DNA of 64,000 nt from Symsagittifera roscoffensis (taxonomy: Eukaryota > Xenacoelomorpha > Acoela > Convolutidae): the NCBI RefSeq assembly GCF_963678635.1, contig NC_087063.1:55581504-55645503 (forward strand), given 5' to 3'. The translations under genes were made by a program, and so were the position numbers. Below the pieces are notes generated by a model. That model saw nothing but the letters and a program-made list of their open reading frames with translations, was not told the origin of the DNA and searched no databases. The number at the start of each line of letters is the position of its first letter. Within the stretch, counting starts at the first letter, position 1. Of this stretch, positions 1 to 13,070 are shown piece by piece.

Positions 1-2489
1 TTTCAAATTGAGATAAAATCAATGAACTAAATCAAAAAAGTTGCAAAGAAACTACTACAAAGACAAAATAATTTCTCACAAAAAAAACCAGGTTCAGATA
101 TAAAAATAGCTATTTTTGTGTTAATTCCAAACATAACAAAACAAAAAGGGTTTTCAAAAAAATTAAAACCTAAGAGAAAGGACCATATCAAATCACTGAA
201 AAACCCACAGATGTATCATACGAATGAAAAAGACCTAGCCCAACATAGGTTTTACTTTTAACATAATAACTCGAGGAAAATGCTCTTCGCGAATTAACAC
301 AATTATACTCTTTTACAGGACTACGCATTTTTGAAGCACCACAAAGCAAAAAGGAGTCATACACATTAGTTACATTGAACACTCTTCCACAGCCCTCCAT
401 ATCTAAAACAATTCCAAATAAGAAAAAACACTTGAAGAACCTGCTGACCAATTAAACAACTCGTAAATTACAAAGATAAATTAGACTAATCAAATTAAAA
501 CACAAATTACAATAATGCCAATCCTCCTGACTTAGAGATCAACAAAGAAAAGATTTTAGAAAGTTTATACCTAATCTAAAATACTTAAGAAAGTTTTTCT
601 CAATTTTTTCTCAAGAAACTTTTCGGTGATCTATCTCTAACTTTTTCTTATTTCTAGTTCTCAGAAAAAGACATAGAAAATCGACCAATCATATCACTGG
701 AAATCAACTCAATCTTTATCTAACATCACTGCGATTATTAGCCAATATAAGTCTAATTTGATATAGATCTAAAACTCCAATTCAAAGACTTTCAGGTCAA
801 AAATCAGCATTACCCTTGTAACTGACAACCTAAAAAACACCATATCGAAGTTGCAACCCCTTTCTATCAATCAATCCAAAAATCAACTATATTGAATACA
901 TTTAGATCACACAAAGCACCAAAAAATGTTACCCAACAGAAAAAATTTATAAGATCACTTAGCCTAAAGACAACTTTTATGGACAATTGGACTAGTTGAA
1001 TGTATGAATCGTTCCTTACAAGAAAGAATACCTCCGATGTATAATTAACAGAGACGATGGAAAGTATGCTAAATGGTCGACAGACGTAGAAAAACTATTT
1101 CCACTTGCATATAACGTCAAATCACAACAACTTTTGGATTATCACTATACAAAAAATTTTTATTCAAAAATCTTGAAATTCAATAGTGTTCATAGCAACT
1201 TCGACGAAAAAGCACAAGGACCTTGGCAACTGACGAAAGACTCTTTTTGCTACAACTTACCTCCTCATACTCATGATGAAGATTTTTTCATCACCCATAA
1301 TTTTCAAAATTGTGGTACCCACAGCCTCTGTTACTCACAAAGAATGGATTTCAAATTGAGATAAAATCAATGAAATAAATAAAAAAAGTTGCAAAGAAAC
1401 TACTACAAAGACAAAATAATCTCTCACAAAAAAACAGGTTTTACACCAGCTTCAGATATAAAAATAGCAATATTTGTGTTAATTCCAAAAATTACAAAAC
1501 AAAAAGGATTTTCAAAAAAAATACAACCTAATAGAAAAGACCATATCGAATCACTGAAAAACCCACAGATGTATCATACGAATGAAATAGACCTAGCCCA
1601 TCATAGATTTTACTTTTAACATACTTTCTCGAGGACAATGCTCTTCGCGAATTAACACAATTATACTCTTTTACAGGACTACGCATTTTTGAAGCACCAC
1701 AAAGCAAAAAGGAGTCATACATATCAGTTACACCAAACACTCTTCCACAGCCCTCATATCTAAAACAATTCCAAATAAGAAAAAACACTTGAAGAACCTG
1801 CTGACCAATTAAACAACTCGTAAATTACAAAGAAAAATTAGACTAATCAAATTAAAACACAAATTACAATAATGCCAATCCTCCTGACTTAGAGATCAAC
1901 AAAGAAAAGATTTTAGAAAGTTTATACCTAATCTAAAATACTTAAGAAAGTTTTTCTCAATTTTTTCTCAAGAAACTTTTCGGTGATCTATCTCTAACTT
2001 TTTCTTATTTCTAGTTCTCAGAAAAAGACATAGAAAATCGACCAATCATATCACTGGAAATCAACTCAATCTTTATCTAACATCACTGCGATTATTAGCC
2101 AATATAAGTCTAATTTGATATAGATCTAAAACTCCAATTCAAAGACTTTCAGGTCAAAAATCAGCATTACCCTTGTAACTGACAACCTAAAAAACACCAT
2201 ATCGAAGTTGCAACCCCTTTCTATCAACCAATCCAAAAATCAACTATATTGAATACATTTAGATCACACAAAGCACCAAAAAATGTTACCCAACAGAAAA
2301 AATTTATAAGATCACTCAGCCTAAAGACAACTTTTATGGACAATTGGACTAGTTGAATGTATGAATCGTTCCTTACAAGAAAGAATACCTCCGATGTATA
2401 ATTAACAGAGACGATGGAAAGTATGCTAAATGGTCGACAGACGTAAAAAAACTATTTCCACTTGCATATAACGTCAAATCACAACAACA
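1..2489. repeat. Tandem pair of a 1.35-kb sequence (second copy truncated)
   Basis: The sequence starting at base 1 (tttcaaattgagataaaat) starts again at base 1349 and runs nearly identically to 2489, so the period is about 1348 bp. Copy 2 stops where the neighbouring 5.05-kb array begins; bases 1131-1348 of copy 1 have no counterpart. Each copy holds a minus-strand open stretch (188-451 and 1528-1788) sharing the run MYDSFLLCGASKMRSPV or a close variant. I do not recognise it, and the surrounding residues diverge, so I do not call it a gene. Copy 2 carries a small insertion near 1440. Only the repetition is certain. Confidence 0.9.
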
Positions 2490-2968
2490 TTTACACCCCA
2501 TAAAAGGCATACATTTACACCCCATACAAAAGAAATAGGAATTTTCAGCGTTTTTGAAAAAAAAATTTAAGTGAAAAGAAAATAAAAGCGAATTTTATCG
2601 TATCCAGGACTACGTTATGTACACAAAATAATAAATTTTGCATGCAAAAAAAAAATTTCGAAAATTGTTTGTTTGCGTACGAAATTCGTTTTGCGGTTGA
2701 AAAAAAAAACAAAAATTTTTTTGGGTCAAGTTTTCAAAATTACCGATATATGGGAATTTTATGATAAGCATATTTTTCAAAAAACGAGAACCTCAGTTTT
2801 TTATCACCAGACTGTTTTATAAGAATCAAACATCCACAGAAATAAGTTTATACCAGTTTTCATCCATTTTTAGAAATTGTATGAAAATTGTATGACAAGC
2901 ATTTTTCCACACACCTGATGTATGGAATTGTATGATAACCATTTTCGGTGTATGGAGGTCAACCCGGG
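2489..2968 (+). mobile_element. CCCGGG-ended element, 5-prime truncated copy
   Basis: This is the right-hand half of the same element seen complete at 7109-8013. It ends in the terminal sequence ggtcaacccggg at 2957-2968. Its left half is missing because the boundary of the 5.05-kb array falls inside it; a short partial duplication (ttacaccccat) marks the junction at about 2490-2520. Confidence 0.7.
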
Positions 2969-3262
2969 AAAATAACTCTTGAAATCTTTTAAAAAAATTT
3001 TTGGAGAATTGGTGCTCTAAGCGTGCGCTTCATTTATACGGAGTTTCCGCGGGGTTTTCAATTATTCCGGCTTATTATACGGCAATTTCAAATCAGAGTG
3101 AAGATGACCATTTTTTAAAATGATAGCAACCTTGACCCTCTTTCGGGCTTTCTTCGTCGTGGTCCATTTTGTATTTCCATGCTATACCGACGCATCAAGT
3201 GATAAGCTGGTGCATTACAACCGTCAATAACACAATGCAGAAATGGTGTGTGAAAATCAAAT

Positions 3263-3350
3263 GTGCTGACAAGGATCTATTGATATCGCTCAACCCGTAA
3301 GAGCAAGTGCTGACAAGGAATTATTGATATCGCTCAACCCGTAAGAGCAT
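3263..3350. repeat. 44-bp tandem duplication
   Basis: gtgctgacaagga begins at 3263 and again at 3307; both copies end in gctcaacccgtaagagc. The same duplication recurs in the other array units near 8309 and 13367, so it is older than the array. Confidence 0.85.
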
Positions 3351-3650
3351 TTCATCACATTGAATGTTTTTCTTTCTGCCAACTGTAACAATCAAAAGTT
3401 TAATCTTACCTTTCGGGGATTCTGACAAAAATGATTCTGCGACTTGAAGTGAATCAATTTTACAGCTGCTGGATTTAAAAACGAACATCTTTTTAAGAAT
3501 TAAAAGTGATTGCTAGCTTTTGACTCAAAAAGCCTCCTGGGTAAATACGTATGATAATGAACAACCTCCAATAATTGAAAGGCTAAAATGGCCTTACTGT
3601 ACTTTTTCCTTTGTTAACATTTATTACAAACAACTTAACTTTGACAACCG

Positions 3651-3722
3651 ATGCAAGGAAAAATCCTAAAAGCGGAAAAAAACTGGGACAAAATCGATGT
3701 ATACAGTGGCTCATGGGCGAGG
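3651..3722 (+). other. Candidate first coding exon (low confidence)
   Basis: An ATG at 3651 opens 24 codons that run into a strong 5-prime splice donor, gcgagg|gtaagt, at 3723. The peptide is mixed polar (MQGKILKAEKNWDKIDVY at its start). The same ATG, frame and donor are present at 8696 and 13753 in the other units. I do not recognise the peptide and cannot show a matching acceptor in frame, so this may be chance. Confidence 0.2.
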
Positions 3723-5724
3723 GTAAGTCCAGACTTATGATTACTGGATTGTAGCAGTATCTTAACTTGGTCGTCTCTTTTAACTACGTTTGAAAAATTT
3801 ATAAGATCCTTCAGCCTAAAGAAAACCTACTTACCACAATTTTCTAATAGTCCCATGAAAAAGCAAGAAGAAAAAACTTTATATCCAAAACTCCAGGCAT
3901 CTCTTCATCAAACTTTTTTATGACCAACCCACTTTTCAAAATTCAAAACATAACTTGACGACAGTCCATCAAGTCCAGAAAAAACTTAAAAATTCGGAAA
4001 ACAAAATATTTTTCGAATGCTCACTTTAAGTTCAGTCAAAATGATTTGGAAATACTAGATAATGACACTTCTTTTTGCGGCTTCTGTTTCAAATTTAGGG
4101 AGGTTATTGTTTTCCATGATGTTTCTTTGATGGTCTTTTCTTAGGAGTGACGAACATTGTTTGCGATATCATCTGTTAGAAGAATTTTTTTATCTATCTT
4201 CTTGACTGCTGTTTCGGTAAAATCACAGTGTATTTCTTTTGCGTCTTGCGTGTGATTCACTGGAATGATACAGACATAAAAATCTTTCAGTTTAATTCTG
4301 CTAAGGAGATTGTTTTTCACGAAGCTATTTGGGGCAAACAGATTTGGATTGAATATTCAGGTAACTTTGGTTTTCATTTTCAAGAACGATCTTTAGTAGA
4401 GTTTTGATTTTTGCCATCTTCATCAAAAAAAGATAACATGAACTACTGATTATATGTCGTTATCGCTTTCTCTTGCTTCCGACCATGTAACTTTCACAAT
4501 TGACGCATATTTACACTGGTGATATCATACGGAGGTTTTTATTCTGTGCTTTTTACAATTTGAATATTCACAGTGTTTAGATCTCAACGTTTGACCCACA
4601 ATTTTTTTGTTTTTGTGAAGTTACTTTTAATTTTAGAAGTTTGACGGGACCAGCAGCGTTTTTTGCAGTACAGATGTGTAGATGTCCTTTGAATACAAAT
4701 TTTCTCGGCATTTCATACACTCGTTTTCCTTAGATATATTCAAAACTCGTTCTCTCTTGACCTTAAATTGTCTTTTACTACCCTTATACAGAATTTCCGG
4801 ATGGCTCAGAGGTGTTGGTCACTTTCAAGTTGTTGCTGATACCTTTTTCATCAATGAAGGCTAGCGCCTATGCTTCCAATGGAGGTAGGGTTTCAGCGAG
4901 TTGTTTACATTATATTGATAAAATAATCTTTATCCATTCGTCCTCTCCATTGGATATGTCGGCAGGTGCGCCCTAAAAACGTTCTTGTGATTACTGATCT
5001 CTTTCTGTTCTGTTGAGCAGCTTTGTCATTTACAAGTTATTCAATTTTCTCTGACAAATGCAATTGTTGACAAATACCAAACAACTTCGATCGATATGTA
5101 GAAAAATTTCACTCAAGTGAACTTATGGCTGAAACATCTCTCTTACTTCCCGCTCCAAGAGATAGATACAGCAAGGGTTTTAGCTTTTTGGACACATGCC
5201 GTTGACTTTCTTTAATGCTGCCTTCTCTGAAGCTGCTTCTTTATTTCTTTCTTTTTAAAAGTTTCTCTGAACTTCTGTTTTATCGTCCTCGGGGGCGTTT
5301 TTTGCCGTTGGCGGGTGTGTTGGAATTCATTCCATCGGATTGAGCAGATTACTGATACCTATATTATCTTTAGCTATGATTGATAAATAAAATAGATCGT
5401 TCCGATCTTCTCAAGTAGTTGAAGGGTCTATGGATCTGACAAAATTGTGGAATTCCTCTCAAATTGTGGAATTCCTCGAAAAGTTGTTGTTCGGCTGCCC
5501 ATGTTAAAGCATTCTAGTGCTAGAAGTAAAATACTTTAAAGAAAGAAAGAAGATTGTTAAAACAAATGAATTAACGGAAAAGCCCTTCAATGGAGTGGTT
5601 TCACTGCAGGCCAGACTACACCTGTTAAAACTAATTAATATAAGATATCATGAAATCTGCTCACAACACAAAGCTTTTTCGCAAAAAACACATAAGCAAA
5701 GTTTTAAGATACGATTAAAAACTT

Positions 5725-6652
5725 CCCGGGTTGACCTCCATACACCGAAAATGCTTATCATACAATTCCATACATCAAGTGTGTGGAAAAATGCTTGTCA
5801 TACAATTTTCATACAATTTCTAAAAATGGTTGAAAACTGGTATAAACTTATTTCTGTGGCTGTTTGATTCTAATAAAAACAGTCTGGTGATAAGAAAACT
5901 GAGGTTTTCGTTTTTTGAAAAAAATGCTTATCATACAATTCCCATATATGGAAATTGTATGACTGGCATTTTTTTGATGGCGACACAAAAATTTTTTCAA
6001 GTAATTTTGAAAATTTGGCCCAAAAAAATTTTGTTTTTTTTTCAACCGCAAATCGAATTTCGTACGCAAACAAACATTTTTCGAAAAAAAATTTTTGCAT
6101 GCAAAAATTAATATTTTGTGTGCATAACGTAGTCCTGGATACGATAAACTTGGCTTTTATTTTCTTTTCCCTTAAATTTTTTTTCAAAAACGCTGAAAAT
6201 TCCTATTTCTTTTGTATGGGGTGTTAATGTATGCCTTGATCAATGTCTGATATTTTGAAAATTCAAAAATTTAAAATAATCACCATTAAAAATCTTTGCC
6301 AAAAACTAAAAATTTGTTGCTTTTGTTATATCAATTGTGAAAGACAGCCGAACTCAGGTCGTTTTCTATGCATTATAAATGCAAAGACCGTCCAACCTTT
6401 GGTGCTTTGAGTAACCAAGGTCTTTGTCACTTGTGTTCGGCTGCAAACACAACGTAATATTTCTCAGAAATAAATTTAGAAAGAAAAAATCAAACTTTTT
6501 GCTTTATGGAAAAACTTCTATCATACAATTTTCAATTATGGAAAAATAGTTATCATAGAGATTTCATACAATGTTCTGTACGTATGGCATTGTATGACAA
6601 GAAGTTTCTTATATATGGGAATTGTATGATAAGGAGTTTCGGTCATCCCGGG
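5725..6652 (-). mobile_element. Terminal-inverted-repeat element, ~0.9 kb (MITE-like), inverted copy
   Basis: The element begins cccgggttgacc and ends ggtcatcccggg, a near-perfect 12-bp terminal inverted repeat. Just inside each end lie several modules built on tcatacaatt. The body is the reverse complement of 7109-8013. It has no transposase-like coding sequence, so it would be non-autonomous. I could not see a convincing target-site duplication (flanks aaaaactt and ttataagc), so the superfamily is unknown. Confidence 0.7.
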
Positions 6653-7108
6653 TTATAAGCAACAGCTACTCAGCTAATCATTAAGGTAAAAAATAGTAAT
6701 AAAATTATATATCTTTTTTAAAATGGAATGTGTCTTGGCAAAATCTGCGGGCAAAAGTATTTAAATTACAAGGATTGTAATTGTTTTTTACTTGTTATAA
6801 TGAGTTTTTCTGTGGAAACTTTATGCAAAAATGTTTTCGCCAAAATGTACGTTTTGACAAGCCTCCCATCACAACAATACGAGGCCAAACTGTGCACTGG
6901 ATAGGAGCACAATTTTGTGTCTGTATGTTCCTGGATTCCAGAGACAAGTCTTTAAACATGTTAAAATTTTGTCGGAACGATCAAAGAGAAGGAAAGAACA
7001 AAAGAAGAACAAAGGGAGCGTCCTTGTTGCGGAATCCGCTCAATGCACAAAATGCACAGTTTGGCCTTGTTGTGAATTGTACCCCCCCCCCCCCATTTTC
7101 AGGCAGAA

Positions 7109-8013
7109 CCCGGGTTGACCAAAACTTCTAATCATACAATTTCCATTTATGAAAAACTTCTTGTCATACAATTCCATACAATGCCATACGTACAGAACAT
7201 TGTAAGAAATCTCTATGATAAACATTTTTCTATATATGAAAATTGTATGATAGGTGTTTTTCCATAAAGCAAAAAGTTTGATTTTTTCTTTCTAAATTTA
7301 TTTCTGAAAAATATTACGTTGTGTTTGCAGCCGAACACAAGTGACAAAGACCTTGGTTACTCAAAGCACCAAAGGTTGGACGGTCTTTGCATTTATAATG
7401 CATAGAAAACGACCTGAGTTCGGCTGTCTTTCACAATTGTTATAACAAAAGCAACAAACTTTTAGTTTTTGGAAGAATTTTAAGAAAGCAAGAATTTTAA
7501 TGGTGATTATTTTAAATTTTTGAATTTTCAAATTATCAGACATTGATCAAGGCATACATTTACACCCCATACAAAAGAAATAGGAATTTTCAGCGTTTTT
7601 GAAAAAAAAAATTAAGTGAAAAGAAAATAAAAGCCAATTTTATCGTATCCAGGACTACGTTATGCACACAAAATAATAAATTTTGCATGCAAAAAAAAAA
7701 TTTCGAAAAATGTTTGTTTGCGTACGAAATTCGTTTTGCGGTTGAAAAAAAAAACAAAAAATTTTTTGGGTCAAGTTTTCAAAATTACCGATATATGGGA
7801 TTTTTATGATAAGCATATTTTTCAAAAAACGAGAACCTCAGTTTTTTATCACCAGACTGTTTTATAAGAATCAAACATCCACAGAATTAAGTTTATACCA
7901 GTTTTCATCCATTTTTAGAAATTGTATGAAAATTGTATGACAAGCATTTTTCCACACACCTGATGTATGGAATTGTATGATAACCATTTTCGGTGTATGG
8001 AGGTCAACCCGGG
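7109..8013 (+). mobile_element. Terminal-inverted-repeat element, ~0.9 kb (MITE-like)
   Basis: Bounded by cccgggttgacc at 7109 and ggtcaacccggg ending at 8013. It is a perfect 12-bp terminal inverted repeat followed on both sides by tcatacaatt modules. It spans the boundary of units 1 and 2 of the 5.05-kb array, which means the array unit boundary is arbitrary or recombination occurred within this element. The flanks (gcagaa and aaaata) show no clear target duplication. Confidence 0.72.
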
Positions 8014-9337
8014 AAAATAGTTCTTGAAATCTTTTAAAATTTTTTTTGGAGAATTGGTGCTCTAAACGTGCGCTTCATTTATACGGAGTTTCCGCGGGGT
8101 TTTCAATTATTCCGGCTTATTATACGGCAATTTCAAATCAGAGTGAAGATGACCATTTTTTAAAATGATAGCAACCTTGACCCTCTTTCGGGCTTTCTTC
8201 GTCGTGGTCCATTTTGTATTTCCATGCTATACCGACGCATCAAGTGATAAGCTGGTGCATTACAACCGTCAATAACACAATGCAGAAGCGGTGTGTGAAA
8301 ATCAAATGTGCTGACAAGGATCTATTGATATCGCTCAACCCGTAAGAGCAAGTGCTGACAAGGAATTATTGATATCGCTCAACCCGTAAGAGCATTTCAT
8401 CACATTGAATGTTTTTCTTTCTGCCAACTGTAACAATCAAAAGTTTAATCTTACCTTTCGGGGATTCTGACAAAAATGATTCTGCGACTTGAAGTGAATC
8501 AATTTTACAGCTGCTGGATTTAAAAACGAACATCTTTTTAAGAATTAAAAGTGATTGCTAGCTTTTGACTCAAAAAGCCTCCTGGGTAAATACGTATGAT
8601 AATGAACAACCGCCAATAATTGAAAGGCTAAAATGGCCTTACTGTACTTTTTCCCTTGTTAACATTTATTACAAACAACTTAACTTTGACAACCGATGCA
8701 AGGAAAAATCCTAAAAGCGGAAAAAAACTGGGACAAAATCGATGTATACAGTGGCTCATGGGCGAGGGTAAGTCCAGACTTATGATAACTGGATTGTAGC
8801 AGTATCTTAACTTGGTCGTCTCTTTTAACTACGTTTGAAAAATTTATAAGATCCTTCAGCCTAAAGAAAACCTACTTACCACAATTTTCTAATAGTCCCA
8901 TGAAAAAGCAAGAAGAAAAAACTTTATATCCAAAACTCCAGGCATCTCTTCACCCAAACTTCTTTATGACCAACCCACTTTTCAAAATTCAAAACATAAC
9001 TTGACGACAGTCCATCAAGTCCAGAAAAAACTTAAAAATTCGGAAAACAAAATATTTTTCGAATGCTCACTTTAAGTTCAGTCAAAATGATTTGGAAATA
9101 CTAGATAATGACACTTCTTTTTGCGGCTTCTGTTTCAAATTTAGGGAGGTTATTGTTTTCCATGATGTTTCTTTGATGGTCTTTTCTTAGGAGTGACGAA
9201 CATTGTTTGCGATATCATCTGTTAGAAGAATTTTTTTTATCTATCTTCTTGACTGCTGTTTCGGTAAAATCACAGTGTATTTCTTTTGCGTCTTGCGTGT
9301 GATTCACTGGAATGATACAGACATAAAAATCTTTCAG

Positions 9338-9407
9338 TTTAATTCTGCTAAGGAGATTGTTTTTCAAGAAGCTATTTGGGGCAAACAGATTTGGATTGAA
9401 TATTCAG
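9338..9407 (+). other. Candidate internal coding exon (low confidence)
   Basis: A stretch open in one frame (containing EAIWGKQIWIEYS) is flanked by an acceptor-like aaaatctttcag and a donor-like tattcag|gtaact. Unit 1 holds the same at 4291-4360 with one replacement (Q to H). No family is recognised. Together with the candidate at 3651 it hints that the 5.05-kb unit may carry pieces of a spliced gene. Confidence 0.2.
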
Positions 9408-10770
9408 GTAACTTTGGTTTTCATTTTCAAGAACAATCTTTAGTAGAGTTTTGATTTTTGCCATCTTCATCAAAAAAAGATAACATGAACTACTGATTAT
9501 ATGTCGTTATCGCTTTCTCTTGCTTCCGACCATGTAACTTTCACAATTGACGCATATTTACACTGGTGATATCATACGGAGGTTTTTATTCTGTGCTTTT
9601 TACAATTTGAATATTCACAGTGTTTAGATCTCAACGTTTGACCCACAATTTTTTTGTTTTTGTGAAGTTACTTTTAAATTTAGAAGTTTGACGGGACCAG
9701 CAGCGTTTTTTGCGGTACAGATGTGTAGATGTCCTTTGAATACAAATTTTCTCGGCATTTCATACACTCGTTTTCCTTAGATATATTCAAAACTCGTTCT
9801 CTCTTGACCTTAAATTGTCTTTTACTACCCTTATACAGAATTTCCGGATGGCTCAGAGGTGTTGGTCACTTTCAAGTTGTTGCTGATACCTTTTTCATCA
9901 ATGAAGGCTAGCGCCTATGCTTCCAATGGAGGTAGGGTTTCAGCGAGTTGTTTACATTATATTGATAAAATAATCTTTATCCATTCGTCCTCTCCATTGG
10001 ATATGTCGGCAGGTGCGCCCTAAAAACGTTCTTGTGATTACTGATCTCTTTCTGTTCTGTTGAGCAGCTTTGTCATTTACAAGTTATTCAATTTTCTCTG
10101 ACAAATGCAATTGTTGACAAATACCAAACAACTTCGATCGATATGTAGAAAAATTTCACTCAAGTGAACTTATGGCTGAAACATCTCTCTTACTTTCCGC
10201 TCCAAGAGATAGATACAGCAAGGGTTTTAGCTTTTTGGACACATGCCATTGACTTTCTTTAATGCTGCCTTCTCTGAAGCTGCTTCTTTATTTCTTTCTT
10301 TTTAAAAGTTTCTCTGAACTTCTGTTTTATCGTCCTCGGGGCGTTTTTTGCCGTTGGCGGGTGTGTTGGAATTCATTCCATCGGATTGAGCAGATTACTG
10401 ATACCTATATTATCTTTAGCTATGATTGATAAATAAAATAGATCGTTCCGATCTTCTCAAGTAGTTGAGGGGTCTATGGATCTGACAAAATTGTGGAATT
10501 CCTCTCAAATTGTGGAATTCCTCGAAAAGTTGTTGTTCGGCTGCCCATGTTAAAGCATTCTAGTGCTAGAAGTAAAATACTTTAAAGAAAGAAAGAAGAT
10601 TGTTAAAACAAATGAATTAACGGAAAAGCCCTTCAATGGAGTGGTTTCACTGCAGGCCAGACTACACCTGTTAAAACTAATTAATATAAGATATCATGAA
10701 ATCTGCTCACAACACAAAGCTTTTTCGCAAAAAACACATAAGCAAAGTTTTAAGATACGATTAAAAACTT

Positions 10771-11709
10771 CCCGGGTTGACCTCCATACACCGAAAATGC
10801 TTATCATACAATTCCATACATCAAGTGTGTGGAAAAATGCTTGTCATACAATTTTCATACAATTTCTAAAAATGGTTGAAAACTGGTATAAACTTATTTC
10901 TGTGGCTGTTTGATTCTAATAAAAACAGTCTGGTGATAAGAAAACTGAGGTTTTCGTTTTTTGAAAAAAATGCTTATCATACAATTCCCATATATGGAAA
11001 TTGTATGACTGGCATTTTTTTGATGGCGACACAAAAATTTTTTCAAGTAATTTTGAAAATTTGGCCCAAAAAAATTTTGTTTTTTTTTCAACCGCAAATC
11101 GAATTTCGTACGCAAACAAACATTTTTCGAAAAAAAAAATTTTGCATGCAAAAATTAATATTTTGTGTGCATAACGTAGTCCTGGATACGATAAACTTGG
11201 CTTTTATTTTCTTCTCCCTTAAATTTTTTTTCAAAAACGCTGAAAATTCCTATTTCTTTTGTATGGGGTGTTAATGTATGCCTTGATCAATGTCTGATAA
11301 TTTGAAAATTCAAAAATTTAAAATAATCACCACTAAAAATATTTGCCAAAAACTAAAAATTTGTTGCTTTTGTTATATCAATTGTGAAAGACAGCCGAAC
11401 TCAGGTCGTTTTCTATGCATTATAAATGCAAAGACCGTCCAACCTTTGGTGCTTTGAGTAACCAAGGTCTTTGTCACTTGTGTTCGGCTGCAAACACAAC
11501 GTAATATTTCTCAGAAAAAAATTTAGAAAGAAAAAATCAAACTTTTTGCTTTATGGAAAAACATCTCTCATACAATTTTCAATTATGGAAAAATGTTTAT
11601 CATAGAGATTTCATACAATGTTCTGTACGTATGGCATTGTATGGAATTGTATGACAAGAAGTTTCTCATATATGGGAATTGTATGATAAGGAGTTTCGGT
11701 CATCCCGGG
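10771..11709 (-). mobile_element. CCCGGG-ended MITE-like element, inverted copy of unit 2
   Basis: Counterpart of 5725-6652 in the second array unit, with the same 12-bp ends. It carries a small insertion near 11640 relative to the unit 1 copy. Confidence 0.7.
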
Positions 11710-12166
11710 TTATAAGCAACAGCTACTCAGCTAATCATTAAGGTAAAAAATAGTAATAAAATTATATATCTTTTTTAAAATGGAATGTGTCTTGGCAAAA
11801 TCTGCGGACAAAAGTAGTTAAATTACAAGGATTGTAATTGTTTTTTACTTGTTATAATGAGTTTTTCTGTGGAAACTTTATGCAAAAATGTTTTCGCCAA
11901 AATATACGTTTTGACAAGCCTCCCATCACAACAATACGAGGCCAAACTGTGCACTGGATAGGAGCACAATTTTGTGTCTGTATGTTCCTGGATTCCAGAG
12001 ACAAGTCTTTAAACATGTTAAAATTTTGTCGGAACGATCAAAGAGAAGGAAAGAACAAAAGAAGAACAAAGGGAGCGTCCTTGTTGCGGAATCCGCTCAA
12101 TGCACAAAATGCACAGTTTGGCCTTGTTGTGAATTGTACCCCCCCCCCCCCCATTTTCAGGCAGAA

Positions 12167-13070
12167 CCCGGGTTGACCAAAACTTCTAATCATACAATTT
12201 CCATTTATGAAAAACTTCTTGTCATACAATTCCATACAATGCCATACGTACAGAACATTGTAAGAAATCTCTATGATAAACATTTTTCTATATATGAAAA
12301 TTGTATGATAGGTGTTTTTCCATAAAGCAAAAAGTTTGATTTTTTCTTTATAAATTTATTTCTGAAAAATATTACGTTGTGTTTGCAGCCGAACACAAGT
12401 GACAAAGACCTTGGTTACTCAAAGCACCAAAGGTTGGACGGTCTTTGCATTTATAATGCATAGAAAACGACCTGAGTTCGGCTGTCTTTCACAATTGTTA
12501 TAACAAAAGCAACAAACTTTTAGTTTTTGGAAGAATTTTAAGAAAGCAAGAATTTTAATGGTGATTATTTTAAATTTTTGAATTTTCAAATTATCAGACA
12601 TTGATCAAGGCATACATTTACACCCCATACAAAAGAAATAGGAATTTTCAGCGTTTTTGAAAAAAAAATTTAAGTGAAAAGAAAATAAAAGCCAATTTTA
12701 TCGTATCCAGGACTACGTTATGTACACAAAATAATAAATTTTGCATGCAAAAAAAAATTTCGAAAATTGTTTGTTTGCGTACGAAATTCGTTTTGCGGTT
12801 GAAAAAAAAAACAAAAATTTTTTTGGGTCAAGTTTTCAAAATTACCGATATATGGGAATTTTATGATAAGCATATTTTTCAAAAAACGAGAACCTCAGTT
12901 TTTTATCACCAGACTGTTTTATAAGAATCAAACATCCACAGAAATAAGTTTATACCAGTTTTCTTCCATTTTTAGAAATTGTATGAAAATTGTATGACAA
13001 GCATTTTTCCACACACCTGATGTATGGAATTGTATGATAACCATTTTCGGTGTATGGAGGTCAACCCGGG
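12167..13070 (+). mobile_element. CCCGGG-ended MITE-like element, unit 2 to 3 copy
   Basis: Counterpart of 7109-8013, bounded by cccgggttgacc at 12167 and ggtcaacccggg ending at 13070. It again straddles an array unit boundary. Confidence 0.72.
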
